A DNA stretch of 64,000 bases, from assembly GCF_009796285.1 (NCBI RefSeq), contig NZ_CP047020.1, positions 1,612,001-1,676,000 on the forward strand, written 5' to 3'. Below, in pieces: positions 28,674 through 36,711 of the stretch. The notes below the pieces were generated by a model. That model saw nothing but the letters and a program-made list of their open reading frames with translations. It was not told the DNA's origin and did no database searches. The translations under genes and the position numbers were made by a program. Source of the stretch: Streptomyces broussonetiae. GTDB taxonomy: Bacteria > Actinomycetota > Actinomycetes > Streptomycetales > Streptomycetaceae. Each line of letters starts with the position of its first letter. The first letter of the stretch is position 1.

Positions 28674-29040
28674 TCAGGCCGCCTCGGCGGCGGCGAGTAC
28701 CCCGTCGGCGGGCGACTTGTCGACCGCGGCGTGGACCAGACAGTCCGCCAGGAGGGTCATGTTGCCGCCAGGAACGCGCCGCTCAGCTTCTCCGGCGAGT
28801 CCGGCAGCCCGAGCCGACGGGTCCCGTCCGGGGCCTTGCGGTCGAAGTACGGGGCGAACTCGGGCCAGATGCCCTGTACGTCGCGCAAGAAGATGCCGCC
28901 CCCCCACGGGACCGGTCCCCGGCACGTCCTGCAGTGCCTTCTTCGGGTCGGGTTCCTCGCGCAGCCTGCGCAGATCACCGCCCCCAGCGGTCGAGCACCA
29001 GCTCGGCCCCTTCGCGGAGCATGGTGGAAGTGCGGCCCCA
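28674..29040 (-). pseudogene. Remnant of an HhH-GPD-like endonuclease-type gene
   Basis: Minus-strand pieces in three frames line up as one protein: LREGAELVLDRWG, then DLRRLREEPDPKKALQDVPG with TGPVG, then GIFLRDVQGIWPEFAPYFDR and RRLGLPDSPEKLS, then NMTLLADCLVHAAVDKSPAD to the stop at 28674. The GTGPVG turn and the following helices recall the helix-hairpin-helix GPD family of base-excision enzymes. The N-terminal half is absent and at least two frameshifts are present. Confidence 0.6.
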
Positions 29041-29143
29041 ATACGGGCGCTGTGGAGTACCACCAGCGCCAGTGTCCGCGAGTATCCGCCGGGATCCCCT
29101 CCATGCGGCGTTTGTCCCCGGCGGACCCGGGAACACGGGCGGC

Positions 29144-29785
29144 ATGGCTGGCAACAGCGGCAAGATCCGTAAGTCGACCTCCACTCGCTCCTTGGCGCAG
29201 TACCACGGCAAGCGCAGGGCCGACCGGACTCCAGAGCCCATCGGCGGTGGTTCGCCCAAGGGTGGCAGGCGCCGCTTCGTGATCCAGAAACATTCCGCCA
29301 CCTCGCTGCACTACGACTTCCGTCTGGAGGCAGGCGGTGTCCTGAAGTCGTGGGCCGTTCCCAAGGGCCCGTCGACGGATCCCAGGGACAGGCGGCTGGC
29401 GATGCGCACCGAGGACCATCCGGTGGACTATCTGGACTTCGAGGGGATCATCCCGCCGGGCGAGTACGGCGCCGGTGAGGTCATCGTCTGGGACACCGGT
29501 ACCTACCGGAATCTGGCCGAGGACGAGGGCAAGAAGGTGCCCGTCGCCAAGGGAGTGGGCGAAGGGCACGTCAAGGTGTGGCTCGAGGGCGAGAAGCTGC
29601 ACGGCGGCTACGCCCTGACCCGAACCGGACAGGACGGTGAGCGCGAACGGTGGATCATGATCAAGCTGTCCGACGAAGGAGCCGACGCCCGCCGCAACCC
29701 GGTGAGCACTGAGCCCGCATCCGTGCGCAGCGGCCGCACCCTGGACGAGCTGCCCGAGGACGGCGAGCACAGGCAGCGATCCTGA
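29144..29785 (+). CDS. LigD-type 3'-phosphoesterase domain protein
   Basis: The 213-residue protein is a stand-alone PE domain: RRFVIQKHSATSLHYDFRLE, SWAVPKGPSTDP, EDHPVDYLDFEGIIPPGEYG and VWLEGEKLHGGYAL. The His, Asp and His ligands expected for the Mn-dependent 3'-ribonuclease/3'-phosphatase centre of LigD are in place. It would clean 3' ends of broken DNA during non-homologous end joining. In this window it has no ligase or polymerase domain and its usual partner ku is truncated 3.2 kb upstream. The ATG at 29144 has a weak ribosome site. Confidence 0.88.
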   Translation: MAGNSGKIRKSTSTRSLAQYHGKRRADRTPEPIGGGSPKGGRRRFVIQKHSATSLHYDFRLEAGGVLKSWAVPKGPSTDPRDRRLAMRTEDHPVDYLDFEGIIPPGEYGAGEVIVWDTGTYRNLAEDEGKKVPVAKGVGEGHVKVWLEGEKLHGGYALTRTGQDGERERWIMIKLSDEGADARRNPVSTEPASVRSGRTLDELPEDGEHRQRS

Positions 29786-29835
29786 TCGCTCTCACAGGGA
29801 AGGACGAGAGGCCGTCATGGCCGGCGGACACCCCC

Positions 29836-30165
29836 GACAACCTCTCCCCGGAGCAGGTGTGTGCCGCCGGGGCCGCACTGCGGCTCCGGGTCGACGGTGA
29901 GATGCGCTTCGGTTCCGGCAGCCCTGGCGCGTACGCCACGGACGGCTCCAACTACCTTCAGATACGTAGTCGTCGGCTGGACCCAGTACTGCCATCGCCC
30001 GTTCCCCGTCGCCAAGGGCAGGCGCACATGTGTCGTCGCACCGCGGATCGCCCTTGACGAACTCAACCGACAACTCTCCCCGTACAGGTTGAAGTTCGGG
30101 CTCAATCCCTCCACACACGGCCAGTGCGCGCCCCGCGGCATGATCGGCAACAACGCGCTGTGGGG
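29836..30165 (+). pseudogene. Remnant of an FAD-binding (glycolate/lactate-type) oxidase
   Basis: Two frames carry pieces of the N-terminus of an FAD/FMN-binding oxidoreductase of the D-lactate dehydrogenase/YdiJ type: EMRFGSGSPGAYATDGSNYL in one, then after a shift GWTQYCHRPFPVAKGRRTCV, LDELNRQLSPYRLKFGLNP and THGQCAPRGMIGNNA in the other. The segment between them, normally carrying the FAD pyrophosphate loop, is deleted and the remaining 700 or more residues are missing. Confidence 0.65.
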
Positions 30166-30189
30166 CCTGTTCTTGACGATCTTGGTCAG

Positions 30190-30836
30190 CATGGTGTCCA
30201 GGGTGCGTGTTGATCTTGTCCCTGACGGTCTGCGGGGGCGCATGGCTCCGCTGTTGCCCCTGCTCCCGAGCGGCGCCGCCGCCACCCGGGGCGGTTGCCT
30301 GTTCCCGACCGGACGGCGCTTGTTGGCGTCATGCACGTGCTGCGGATGTTGGCGTCATACATGTGCTGCGGACCGGTGTCGCCTGGCGCGACGTTCCGGC
30401 GGAGAGTGTGGGCTGCTCCGGCGTGACGGCCTGGCACCGGCTGCGGGGCTGGACCGAAGCCGGCACCTGGCCCCGCCTGCACGCCGCCCTGCTGGGGAGT
30501 TGCGACGCGCCGGCATGCTGGACTTGGACGACTGTGCCACGGACGGCTCACACTCCGGTGTAAACCCCAGCGTTTGTACCGACCTGGACTACGACTTCGA
30601 CGAGTACCGCCGCCTGCCGCAAAACCCCCGGCATCACACCCGCCATCACCTGCAGCGGCGCCGCCCACGGCTCCGGACCGGGCAAGGTCCGCTGGATGGT
30701 CGAGGGCACCTTCGCCCGGCCTCACCAGTTCAAACGACTCCGCATCCGCTGCGAATGGCGTACCGACCTCCATCAGGGCCTGCTCGAACCGGCCTGCAGC
30801 CTCGTATGCCTCCGCCGCCTGCGGACCTCGCCGTGA
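30190..30836 (+). pseudogene. Remnant of an IS5-type transposase
   Basis: Frame-shifted pieces follow IS5-type transposases: LVPDGLRGRMAPLLPLLP, LPVPDRTALVGVMHVLR, then TGVAWRDVPAESVGCSGVTA and LRGWTEAGTWPRLHAALL, then after a large internal deletion YDFDEYRRL, HGSGPGKVRWMVEGTFA, HQFKRLRIR and the stop at 30836. The central catalytic Asp region is gone. A 26-bp tandem duplication (30321-30372) breaks the frame early. It is not the same sequence as the intact element at 48.3 kb. Confidence 0.75.
30321..30372. repeat. 26-bp tandem duplication in the transposase remnant
   Basis: TGTTGGCGTCATGCACGTGC plus TGCGGA (30321-30346) is repeated directly at 30347-30372 with two mismatches. Because 26 is not a multiple of three it destroys the reading frame. 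Confidence 0.85.
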
Positions 30837-30845
30837 AACGGTCGG

Positions 30846-31376
30846 TCAGTCGCCGAGGATCCGCTCCCACAGCAGCGCATCCCGCCAGCTCCCGTCAAGA
30901 AGGATCGAGGAGTGCGCGACGCCATACGGGCTGAACCCATTGCGGCGCAGCACCCGCTGCGACGGCAGATTCTCCAGATTGGTGGACGCCTCGGCACGGT
31001 GCAGGCCGAGTTCATCCTTCATCGTCTGGAGTGCAAGCCCGACGGCGCGCCCGGCGTGCCCTTGATTCTGTGCCACGCTGGCGATCCAGTATCCGACGGA
31101 ACCACGGCGCAGGTGTGGCTGCGGGAGGATGCCTCCGACGGTGACCTGGCCGATCACCTGGTCGTCGGCGAGCACCACGCCAGGCCAAACCAAGCCGGCC
31201 TGGTAGCCAGCCAACAGGCGATCGATCCGCTCCGCTTGGCCCTCAGAAGTGAAGAAGTCGGCCGGCTGGGCCGGTTCCCACGGCCGGAATGCCTCGACGT
31301 CCCGCACCCGGTGCTCGGCGATCGAGGCTGCGTCGGCGGGCTCGATCAGGCGGATCCTGGTGCTGCTGTTGCGCAT
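30846..31376 (-). CDS. GNAT-family N-acetyltransferase (RimJ/RimL-like)
   Basis: The 176-residue enzyme has the GNAT core: TRIRLIEPADAASIAEH at the start, VVLADDQVIGQVTVGGI, VGYWIASVAQNQGHAGRAVG forming the acetyl-CoA pyrophosphate loop (Q-x-x-G-x-A/G), and SQRVLRRNGF near the end. The pattern is that of RimJ/RimL-type enzymes, which acetylate N-terminal or other amines. The ATG at 31376 has GAGGA seven bases upstream and is preferred over longer open frames. Confidence 0.87.
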   Translation of the reverse strand: MRNSSTRIRLIEPADAASIAEHRVRDVEAFRPWEPAQPADFFTSEGQAERIDRLLAGYQAGLVWPGVVLADDQVIGQVTVGGILPQPHLRRGSVGYWIASVAQNQGHAGRAVGLALQTMKDELGLHRAEASTNLENLPSQRVLRRNGFSPYGVAHSSILLDGSWRDALLWERILGD

Positions 31377-31738
31377 GGGCTGATCCTCGTCGCGGTGCGT
31401 GGGATGAGATGACCAGCCTATGCAAGCCGCATGAGCCGCCACTGAGTCATCAGGCACCCTGTCCGCCACCGCCCAGTCGAGATCGCACCTGCGCGTCGCG
31501 CCGTGGCCCGGCCAGACGCTCCACTCTGAAATGCCCAGTAAGAGTCGATATGGCCTTCGACCTGTTCTCCCTGCTCGGCAGCAACTTCTCGCCCCGCTTC
31601 CGCGACCTGGCCGACCAGAGGTTCCGGTGGGCGAAGACATCCGGAGTGGGCTCCGGCGGTCTCGACGAGGACCACGGCGACGACGGCGAATGACCGCACG
31701 AGGCCCTGCGGTGGTGGAGCGGACCCACGCACGAGTCC
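31377..31738. other. Gap holding a Tn3 transposase scrap
   Basis: This 362-bp interval separates the acetyltransferase and TetR genes. The only content I recognise is the Tn3-type fragment at 31544-31693. Confidence 0.5.
31544..31693 (+). pseudogene. C-terminal fragment of a Tn3-family transposase
   Basis: Fifty codons read VDMAFDLFSLLGSNFSPRFR then DLADQRFRWAK and a stop. The F-x-L-F-x-L-L-G-x-x-F-S-P-R-x-x-D-L pattern is the conserved strand near the catalytic end of Tn3 transposases. It is about 5% of the full protein; no Tn3 inverted repeat is visible. Confidence 0.65.
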
Positions 31739-32311
31739 TCACCGGCGGACCGTGAGGCCGTCCAGGGTGAGGTCGAGCAGGCGCTCTGCTTGCTTTCGGT
31801 GTTCAGCACCCGCCGAGGTGAGGGCGATGCCTTCCAGGGCGGCGCTGATGTCGGTGGGCCGGATATCAGTACGGATCACCCCGGCGGCCGTGCAAGCGTC
31901 CATGAGTGAGGTGATGGCGGCCTGGATCATTTCCCGGCTGCGACCATAAGGATTGCCTCCCGTCGCGGCGATGGCGCGCAGGGCGTCGATCATGCCGTAC
32001 TTGGCGGTGACGTAGTCCAGGAACAGGCGTGTCCACGCGCGCAGGGCCTCTGCCGGTGACTTCTGCGCGAGCAGAACGGGGGCGGCATCGCACAGGTGAG
32101 CCAGCTCGTTGCGGTAGACCGCTTCGATCAGGGCCTCGCGGGTGGGGAAGTTGCGGTACAGGGTCGCACTGCCCACGCCCGCCTCCTTGGCGATGCGTTC
32201 CAGGTGCGCGTCCAGCCCCTCCGTCGTGAACACGCGCGCAGCGGCCGTGAGGACCTTCTCCCTGTTCCGCCGTGCGTCAGCCCGCAACGGCCGAAGCGTT
32301 CCGTCGGTCAT
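31739..32311 (-). CDS. TetR/AcrR-family regulator
   Basis: The 190-residue protein has the TetR helix-turn-helix near its N-terminus (RNREKVLTAAARVFTTEGLD, then IAKEAGVGSATLYRNFPTRE) and a helical ligand-binding domain. It is divergent from the SDR gene, and an inverted repeat plus a direct repeat (32350-32402) lie between them, so it most likely represses that gene and itself. The ligand is unknown. Confidence 0.9.
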   Translation of the reverse strand: MTDGTLRPLRADARRNREKVLTAAARVFTTEGLDAHLERIAKEAGVGSATLYRNFPTREALIEAVYRNELAHLCDAAPVLLAQKSPAEALRAWTRLFLDYVTAKYGMIDALRAIAATGGNPYGRSREMIQAAITSLMDACTAAGVIRTDIRPTDISAALEGIALTSAGAEHRKQAERLLDLTLDGLTVRR

Positions 32312-32349
32312 CAGTACTCGCCGTCCCTTCTTCGAAGCCCTCTCGACTT

Positions 32350-32402
32350 GCTAACCGGAGGAGCCCCCACTTAATGTCGGCTAACCGGGGACACCTCCGG
32401 TT
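32350..32402. promoter_or_regulatory. Predicted TetR operator between regulator and SDR gene
   Basis: AACCGGAGG (32353-32361) and CCTCCGGTT (32394-32402) are a perfect 9-bp inverted repeat. GCTAACCGG occurs twice as a direct repeat, at 32350-32358 and 32380-32388, exactly 30 bp (three helical turns) apart. The arrangement suggests cooperative binding of the TetR protein over both promoters. Confidence 0.6.
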
Positions 32403-32455
32403 TCACTGTAGGTCGCCGCACCGACCTGCGCACATCCCGGGAAAGGAAGCCGATC

Positions 32456-33193
32456 ATGTCGGGCATCCAGGGCAAAGTCATCGCGATCACAGGTGCCAGC
32501 AGCGGCATCGGTGAGGCGACCGCGACCTACCTCGCCGAAAAGGGCGCCCAGCTCGTACTCGGAGCCCGGCGCGAGGACCGACTGAACGCTGTCGTGGGCA
32601 GCATCACGGCGAAAGGCGGCAGCGCCGTCGGCGTCATCGTCGACGTCACGCGCCGCGAAGACCTCCAGCGCCTGACGGACACGGCCCTCGACCAGTACGG
32701 CCGACTCGACGTCCTCGTCTCCAATGCGGGCACGATGGCCGTCTCGCCGTTCGATGACCTGCGCCAGGACGACTGGGACGCCATGGTCTCCACCCACATC
32801 ACCGGCTTGCTCAACGGCATCGGGGCAGCCCTGCCTGTCTTCCGTCGGCAGCGCTTCGGGCAGTTCGTCAACGTCGGCTCCACTGCCGCCTACGTCGTCA
32901 AGACCCCCCAGGCGGTCTACGCGGCCACCAAGACGGCGGTGAAGGTGCTCACCGAGGGCCTGCGCCAGGAATCGGGACCCGACCTGCGCGTCACCCTCGT
33001 CTCCCCCGGCTTCACCCATACCGAAGGCGTCGGCAAGGGAGCGAGTCCCGAGGCCGCGGCCGCGATGATCCGGCAGCGCGACGAGATCGCCATGCCGCCC
33101 TCCGCGGTCGCCTCCGCCATCGGCTACGCCATCGAACAGCCCGACGGCGTCGACGTCAGTGAGATCGTCGTCCGCCCCACCATGCAAGCCTGA
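32456..33193 (+). CDS. Short-chain dehydrogenase/reductase
   Basis: The 245-residue classical SDR has the cofactor motif TGASSGIG (residues 12-19), the NAG motif in VLVSNAGTM, a conserved Asn in HITGLLNG-type position, and the active-site YAATK near residue 155. An Arg in LGARRED favours NADP(H). It reduces or oxidises an unknown alcohol/carbonyl substrate in the cytosol. It is controlled in all likelihood by the divergent TetR gene. AAGGAAG precedes the ATG. Confidence 0.92.
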   Translation: MSGIQGKVIAITGASSGIGEATATYLAEKGAQLVLGARREDRLNAVVGSITAKGGSAVGVIVDVTRREDLQRLTDTALDQYGRLDVLVSNAGTMAVSPFDDLRQDDWDAMVSTHITGLLNGIGAALPVFRRQRFGQFVNVGSTAAYVVKTPQAVYAATKTAVKVLTEGLRQESGPDLRVTLVSPGFTHTEGVGKGASPEAAAAMIRQRDEIAMPPSAVASAIGYAIEQPDGVDVSEIVVRPTMQA

Positions 33194-33806
33194 TCGCAGC
33201 GAGCCGACCCACTCGCAGCCGCGTCCGCCCGCCGGCAAACGATGGCACCCTGGCCAACGCACTGCCCACAGATGATCACGCCGTCATGGAGGCGCAGGTG
33301 CGTGACTACGGGTCTTCGCCGACTCAGAAGCGCGCCGACGTAGGCCGCGAGGTCGTCCGTACGGCTGTCGTCGACCTCATGCCCGGCCACACCGCCGGCC
33401 ACGCCGACACCCCGGCCCCGACGGCCGTGGTCCCCCTGGACATGCCGGGCAGGGTCGCCGACTCCCTCCGCACGGCCGAACTGAACCCCGGCGAGCGAGC
33501 CGCGCTCCAACTGGGCGTGACCGTACGGCGCAGCCAGGGCGACACCCTGCGCGCCAGCGACCGCACGCCCCAGTCACCACCCCGCTGCACTGGGACCTGA
33601 GCCGCTGCCGCCGCTCCCTCGACAGGGGACGGCCTTGCACGAGGTGACGCAGAGCGTGATGGGTCGCCCGTACGGCCCAGGACGCACACCACGGAACGGA
33701 CTCAGCGCCGGCGCGCGCCCACAGCAACTCTCAGGAGGGTTCGCTCTGGTGACTCTGCGGCGCAACGGCGGCCGAAGCAGCGGCAGGGGCCTGCGGCCGG
33801 ATGAGG
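33194..33806. other. Region with one doubtful frame
   Basis: This 613-bp gap between the SDR gene and the DUF6397 gene contains one plus-strand frame of possible coding character (33286-33600, listed separately) and otherwise nothing I recognise. Confidence 0.45.
33286..33600 (+). CDS. Doubtful hypothetical protein (104 aa)
   Basis: The frame starts MEAQVRDYGSSPTQKRADVG and continues VRTAVVDLMPGHTAGH and LRTAELNPGERAALQLGVTV. The middle reads like real protein, perhaps the effector domain of a GntR-type regulator or a small lyase-like fold, but I cannot place it. There is no good ribosome site and the last 15 residues are Pro/Thr/Arg noise. It could be a decayed fragment. Confidence 0.3.
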   Translation: MEAQVRDYGSSPTQKRADVGREVVRTAVVDLMPGHTAGHADTPAPTAVVPLDMPGRVADSLRTAELNPGERAALQLGVTVRRSQGDTLRASDRTPQSPPRCTGT

Positions 33807-35096
33807 TCAGAGCCGTGCGGGCCGTGGGCTTCTGCGCCGCAGCCAGCCACGTAGGCCGCGATTGGACGGTGCCGGGGCACGCTCGGGCCCACGGTCCCGG
33901 CGAACGGGTGGCCTGGACGGCCGTGCCGACGACACTCGGTGCCCCGCGGCCCCTCGGGGCACCGGCCCGGGATCCGGCCAGGGCGCCCCGAACACCGGCC
34001 CTTTGTTCGCTTCGCTCACCCCGGCCGCCAACCTGTCGGTCACCTGAGGTGTCGAAGCAGCCTGCTCGCTGATCGGCGTGGGGGCCGCAGCCGCCGGCCC
34101 ATCCCCTGGCTCGAGCGCCCCGCCCAGGAGCCCACCGATCGGCTCGAGCGCCCCGGTCACTGACACAGCCTGCGACTCCGGCGGTCGTACGAACGGCGGG
34201 TCCTCCTGCGTCGACGGCCGTTTCCTCGGCTCCATGGGCCGTGTGACCGTACAGGCCAGGGGTGGAATGGGACGTGCGTACGCTCGCACCGCCGACGCGG
34301 GGCGACGGGGGGCCGGGCGTGGAGCAGGTGAATCGATACGGGCGGCCTCGACCGCGTGGGCCAGTTCGCTGCGCAGCCACTCGATCTCGTCCGCGTCCTG
34401 CGCGGTCGTGATCCGCTCGGCGAGGTGAGCCGCGGGCGATCCCGGGTTGCCCTGTCCGGGTGGCACGGGGCGGAACCGGTTGACGTAGGAACGGTCGTAC
34501 GGGTCCTTGACGATGTCGGCGACCTCGACGGGTCCGAGGAAGGCGGCGAAGGCACCGGCTCGGATCCAGGGGTCCTCGGCCTGTCGCAACAGGAACCCGA
34601 GTTGGCGTCCGCGCCAGTTGCGGGCGCGCAGATCCACTCCCGCCTCCAACTGGCCGCGCAGACTCTCGGGCGTGCGCCCCTTGAGCAGGTGCGCGTTCTC
34701 CGTAGCCGCGGTGAAGTTCCGCAGGTCTTCCGCCAGATAGAGCCAGACCACGGCGCGGTAGCGGTTCAGGTACCAACGAACGGGCACGAGCAGCCCCAGA
34801 CGGGCGAGGCGCGTGAAGCGGCCGCCCGGGATCTCCATGAGCTGTGCGCCCTCGGCGGTGCCCACCACCCGCACGCGGTCGCGCAGGGTCTGCGGGAAAT
34901 CGTCCTGCGCACGAAGGCGGTCGATCTCCGTCTGCTCCACCCTCCGGGCTCCCCCACCGCCCTCGTCGGGGACGGTCCGGATGCGCCCGAGATGCATGGC
35001 GAGGTCGAACTCGCTGCGTTTGAGGTCCAGTTCCCGAGCGGCGCGGCTCAGTGTGCAGGTAAGGGGCCGGGAGGGGCTGAAGATGCTGGCCGACAT
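33807..35096 (-). CDS. DUF6397-like protein
   Basis: The 429-residue protein has a folded N-terminal part (about residues 1-250) starting with a helix-turn-helix-like segment (TLSRAARELDLKRSEFDLAM, HLGRIRTVPD) and continuing RFTRLARLGLLVPVRWYLNR, YLAEDLRNFT and QLGFLLRQAEDPWIRAGAFA. The rest is a Pro/Arg/Ala-rich, probably disordered tail. This is a Streptomyces-specific family which I know as DUF6397; the role is unknown. It lies next to the conservon genes but its link to them is unproven. Confidence 0.65.
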   Translation of the reverse strand: MSASIFSPSRPLTCTLSRAARELDLKRSEFDLAMHLGRIRTVPDEGGGGARRVEQTEIDRLRAQDDFPQTLRDRVRVVGTAEGAQLMEIPGGRFTRLARLGLLVPVRWYLNRYRAVVWLYLAEDLRNFTAATENAHLLKGRTPESLRGQLEAGVDLRARNWRGRQLGFLLRQAEDPWIRAGAFAAFLGPVEVADIVKDPYDRSYVNRFRPVPPGQGNPGSPAAHLAERITTAQDADEIEWLRSELAHAVEAARIDSPAPRPAPRRPASAVRAYARPIPPLACTVTRPMEPRKRPSTQEDPPFVRPPESQAVSVTGALEPIGGLLGGALEPGDGPAAAAPTPISEQAASTPQVTDRLAAGVSEANKGPVFGAPWPDPGPVPRGAAGHRVSSARPSRPPVRRDRGPERAPAPSNRGLRGWLRRRSPRPARL

Positions 35097-35221
35097 GGTC
35101 GTACTCCCCCGTGGAGTCGTGGCTCACGCCCTGTGCGCGAGCCGTGTACACACCGTAGCCGGTTCGGCGCAACCCGTGGCAAGCCTGTGGATAACTCCGC
35201 GAGAGTAGAGGAACTCGCAGG

Positions 35222-35635
35222 TCAGAGATCTGTGTTGGAGGTTCGCTCAGGCTGCCTGGCGTCGACGCCGAGGTGTTCGCCGACGCGGTTGACGAGCAGG
35301 GTCATCTCGTAGGCGATCTGGCCGATGTCGGCCTCGGCCCCGCTGAGCACGCACAGACAGCTGCCGGTGCCCGCCGCGGTCACGAACAGCACGGCGTCGT
35401 CGTATTCGATCATGGTCTGGCGCACTCTGCCCGCACCGAAGTGGCGTCCCGAACCCTTGGCCAGGCTGTGCAGCCCGGAGGCCACGGCGGCCAGATGTTC
35501 GGCGTCCTCCCGACGCAGGCCCGTGCTCGCGCCTGTGACAAGTCCGTCGTTCGACAGGACCAGCGCGTGCCGCACGTGGTCCACCCGCTCGGTCAGATCG
35601 TCCAGGAGCCAGCCGAGTCCCTGGTTCTGCGCCAT
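35222..35635 (-). CDS. Second roadblock/LC7 protein beside the conservon
   Basis: The 137-residue protein is a roadblock/LC7 fold very like CvnB at 37145-37582: WLLDDLTERVDHVRHALVLS, DGLVTGASTGL, REDAEHLAAVASGLHSLAKG and YEMTLLVNRVGEHL align closely with it. Roadblock proteins bind the small GTPase of the same system. It lies 276 bp after the cvnD stop on the same strand; the gap has no gene, so it may have its own promoter. The similarity suggests duplication of cvnB followed by divergence. Confidence 0.88.
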   Translation of the reverse strand: MAQNQGLGWLLDDLTERVDHVRHALVLSNDGLVTGASTGLRREDAEHLAAVASGLHSLAKGSGRHFGAGRVRQTMIEYDDAVLFVTAAGTGSCLCVLSGAEADIGQIAYEMTLLVNRVGEHLGVDARQPERTSNTDL

Positions 35636-35911
35636 CTCCGTCTCCCCGTGTGATGTCTCCCCCTGGCCGGAGGAACTCTCCGCCAGCCTTCACCACGACC
35701 GGCGTCCGGGCAAGCCGGATGGGCGCATGGCACAGAAGATGACCGATGGGCAATGTCGGGCGTTCGTCCCGAACGGCACATGCAGGGGCCGCCTGTTCAC
35801 CGTTGACGCCGATGGGAGCCCTGAACCCGCCCCGCGCAGGCTTCCGAGGAGCGAATCGGAACCGGTCTTCGGCGCAGGTAAGAACACCGCAAGCGGCGCA
35901 AACTGATGGGC

Positions 35912-36514
35912 TCAGCCGACCGAGTCCAGAAGCCGGGCGGTGTGCATCCGCCCCGCGTGGTCGACAAGCCTGATCAGAACCTCCTTGCCGGAGTCCCGGT
36001 CGCGCGCGTCGCAGAGCACCACAGGGATTCCGTGGTCGAGGTCGAGGGCGCGGGAGACGTCGTGGACACCGTAGGTGCGGGCGCCCGCGAAGCAGTTGAC
36101 GGCCACCACGAACGGGATGCGCCGGTGCTCGAAGTAGTCGACGGCCGGGAAGCAGTCCTCCAGACGCCGGGTGTCCGCCAGGACGACGGCGCCAAGTGCC
36201 CCCTGGGACAACTCGTCCCAGAGGAACCAGAATCGGTCTTGCCCCGGGGTTCCGAAGAGGTACAAGGACAGACCGGAGCGGATGGTGATGCGCCCGAAGT
36301 CCATGGCGACAGTGGTGGTGACCTTCCGGTCCACGCCGTCGGTGTCGTCCACCAACTGCCCCGCCTCGCTCAGCAGTTCCTCGGTGCGCAACGGGCGGAT
36401 CTCACTGACGGCCCCGACCAGGGTCGTCTTGCCGACGCCGAACCCGCCGGCGACCAGTATCTTCAGCGCCAGGGCGGCGGTGTCGCCGACGGCGTCGGAG
36501 TGCTCGGAGACCAT
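35912..36514 (-). CDS. cvnD: Conservon GTP-binding protein CvnD
   Basis: The 200-residue Ras-like/MglA-type GTPase has a P-loop AGGFGVGKTT, TTVAMDFGRI (switch I region) and LFGTPGQDRFWFLWDEL (switch II with D-x-x-G replaced by GTPGQ as in this family), but NCFAG replaces the usual N-K-x-D. Conservon GTPases cycle with the CvnB roadblock and CvnA kinase-like protein at the membrane. The ATG at 36514 has GAGAAG upstream. Unusually it starts 197 nt after the cvnC stop, whereas cvnC and cvnD normally overlap. Confidence 0.9.
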   Translation of the reverse strand: MVSEHSDAVGDTAALALKILVAGGFGVGKTTLVGAVSEIRPLRTEELLSEAGQLVDDTDGVDRKVTTTVAMDFGRITIRSGLSLYLFGTPGQDRFWFLWDELSQGALGAVVLADTRRLEDCFPAVDYFEHRRIPFVVAVNCFAGARTYGVHDVSRALDLDHGIPVVLCDARDRDSGKEVLIRLVDHAGRMHTARLLDSVG

Positions 36515-36711
36515 GATCACTTCTCTCGGGAGGACCGGCCGCGGTCGGCGTCCGCGTTTTTCGGGCGTGAAGTCAGCATCATGACAACTTGGCTGCAGCT
36601 TCGGACTATTGGACCAAAATGCACCTGATGTGACCGACTTGCGCCCGCTCGGGGACAGAACGCGTCCGGTTGGTGTTGCGGCGGGCTGTACGGCGCGATC
36701 CGCACGGTCAT

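Noticed and set aside
33622..33806. Short plus-strand gene beginning LHEVTQSVMGRPYGPG
   Set aside because: The first residues look protein-like, but no start signal is present and the frame runs on antisense into the tail of the DUF6397 gene.
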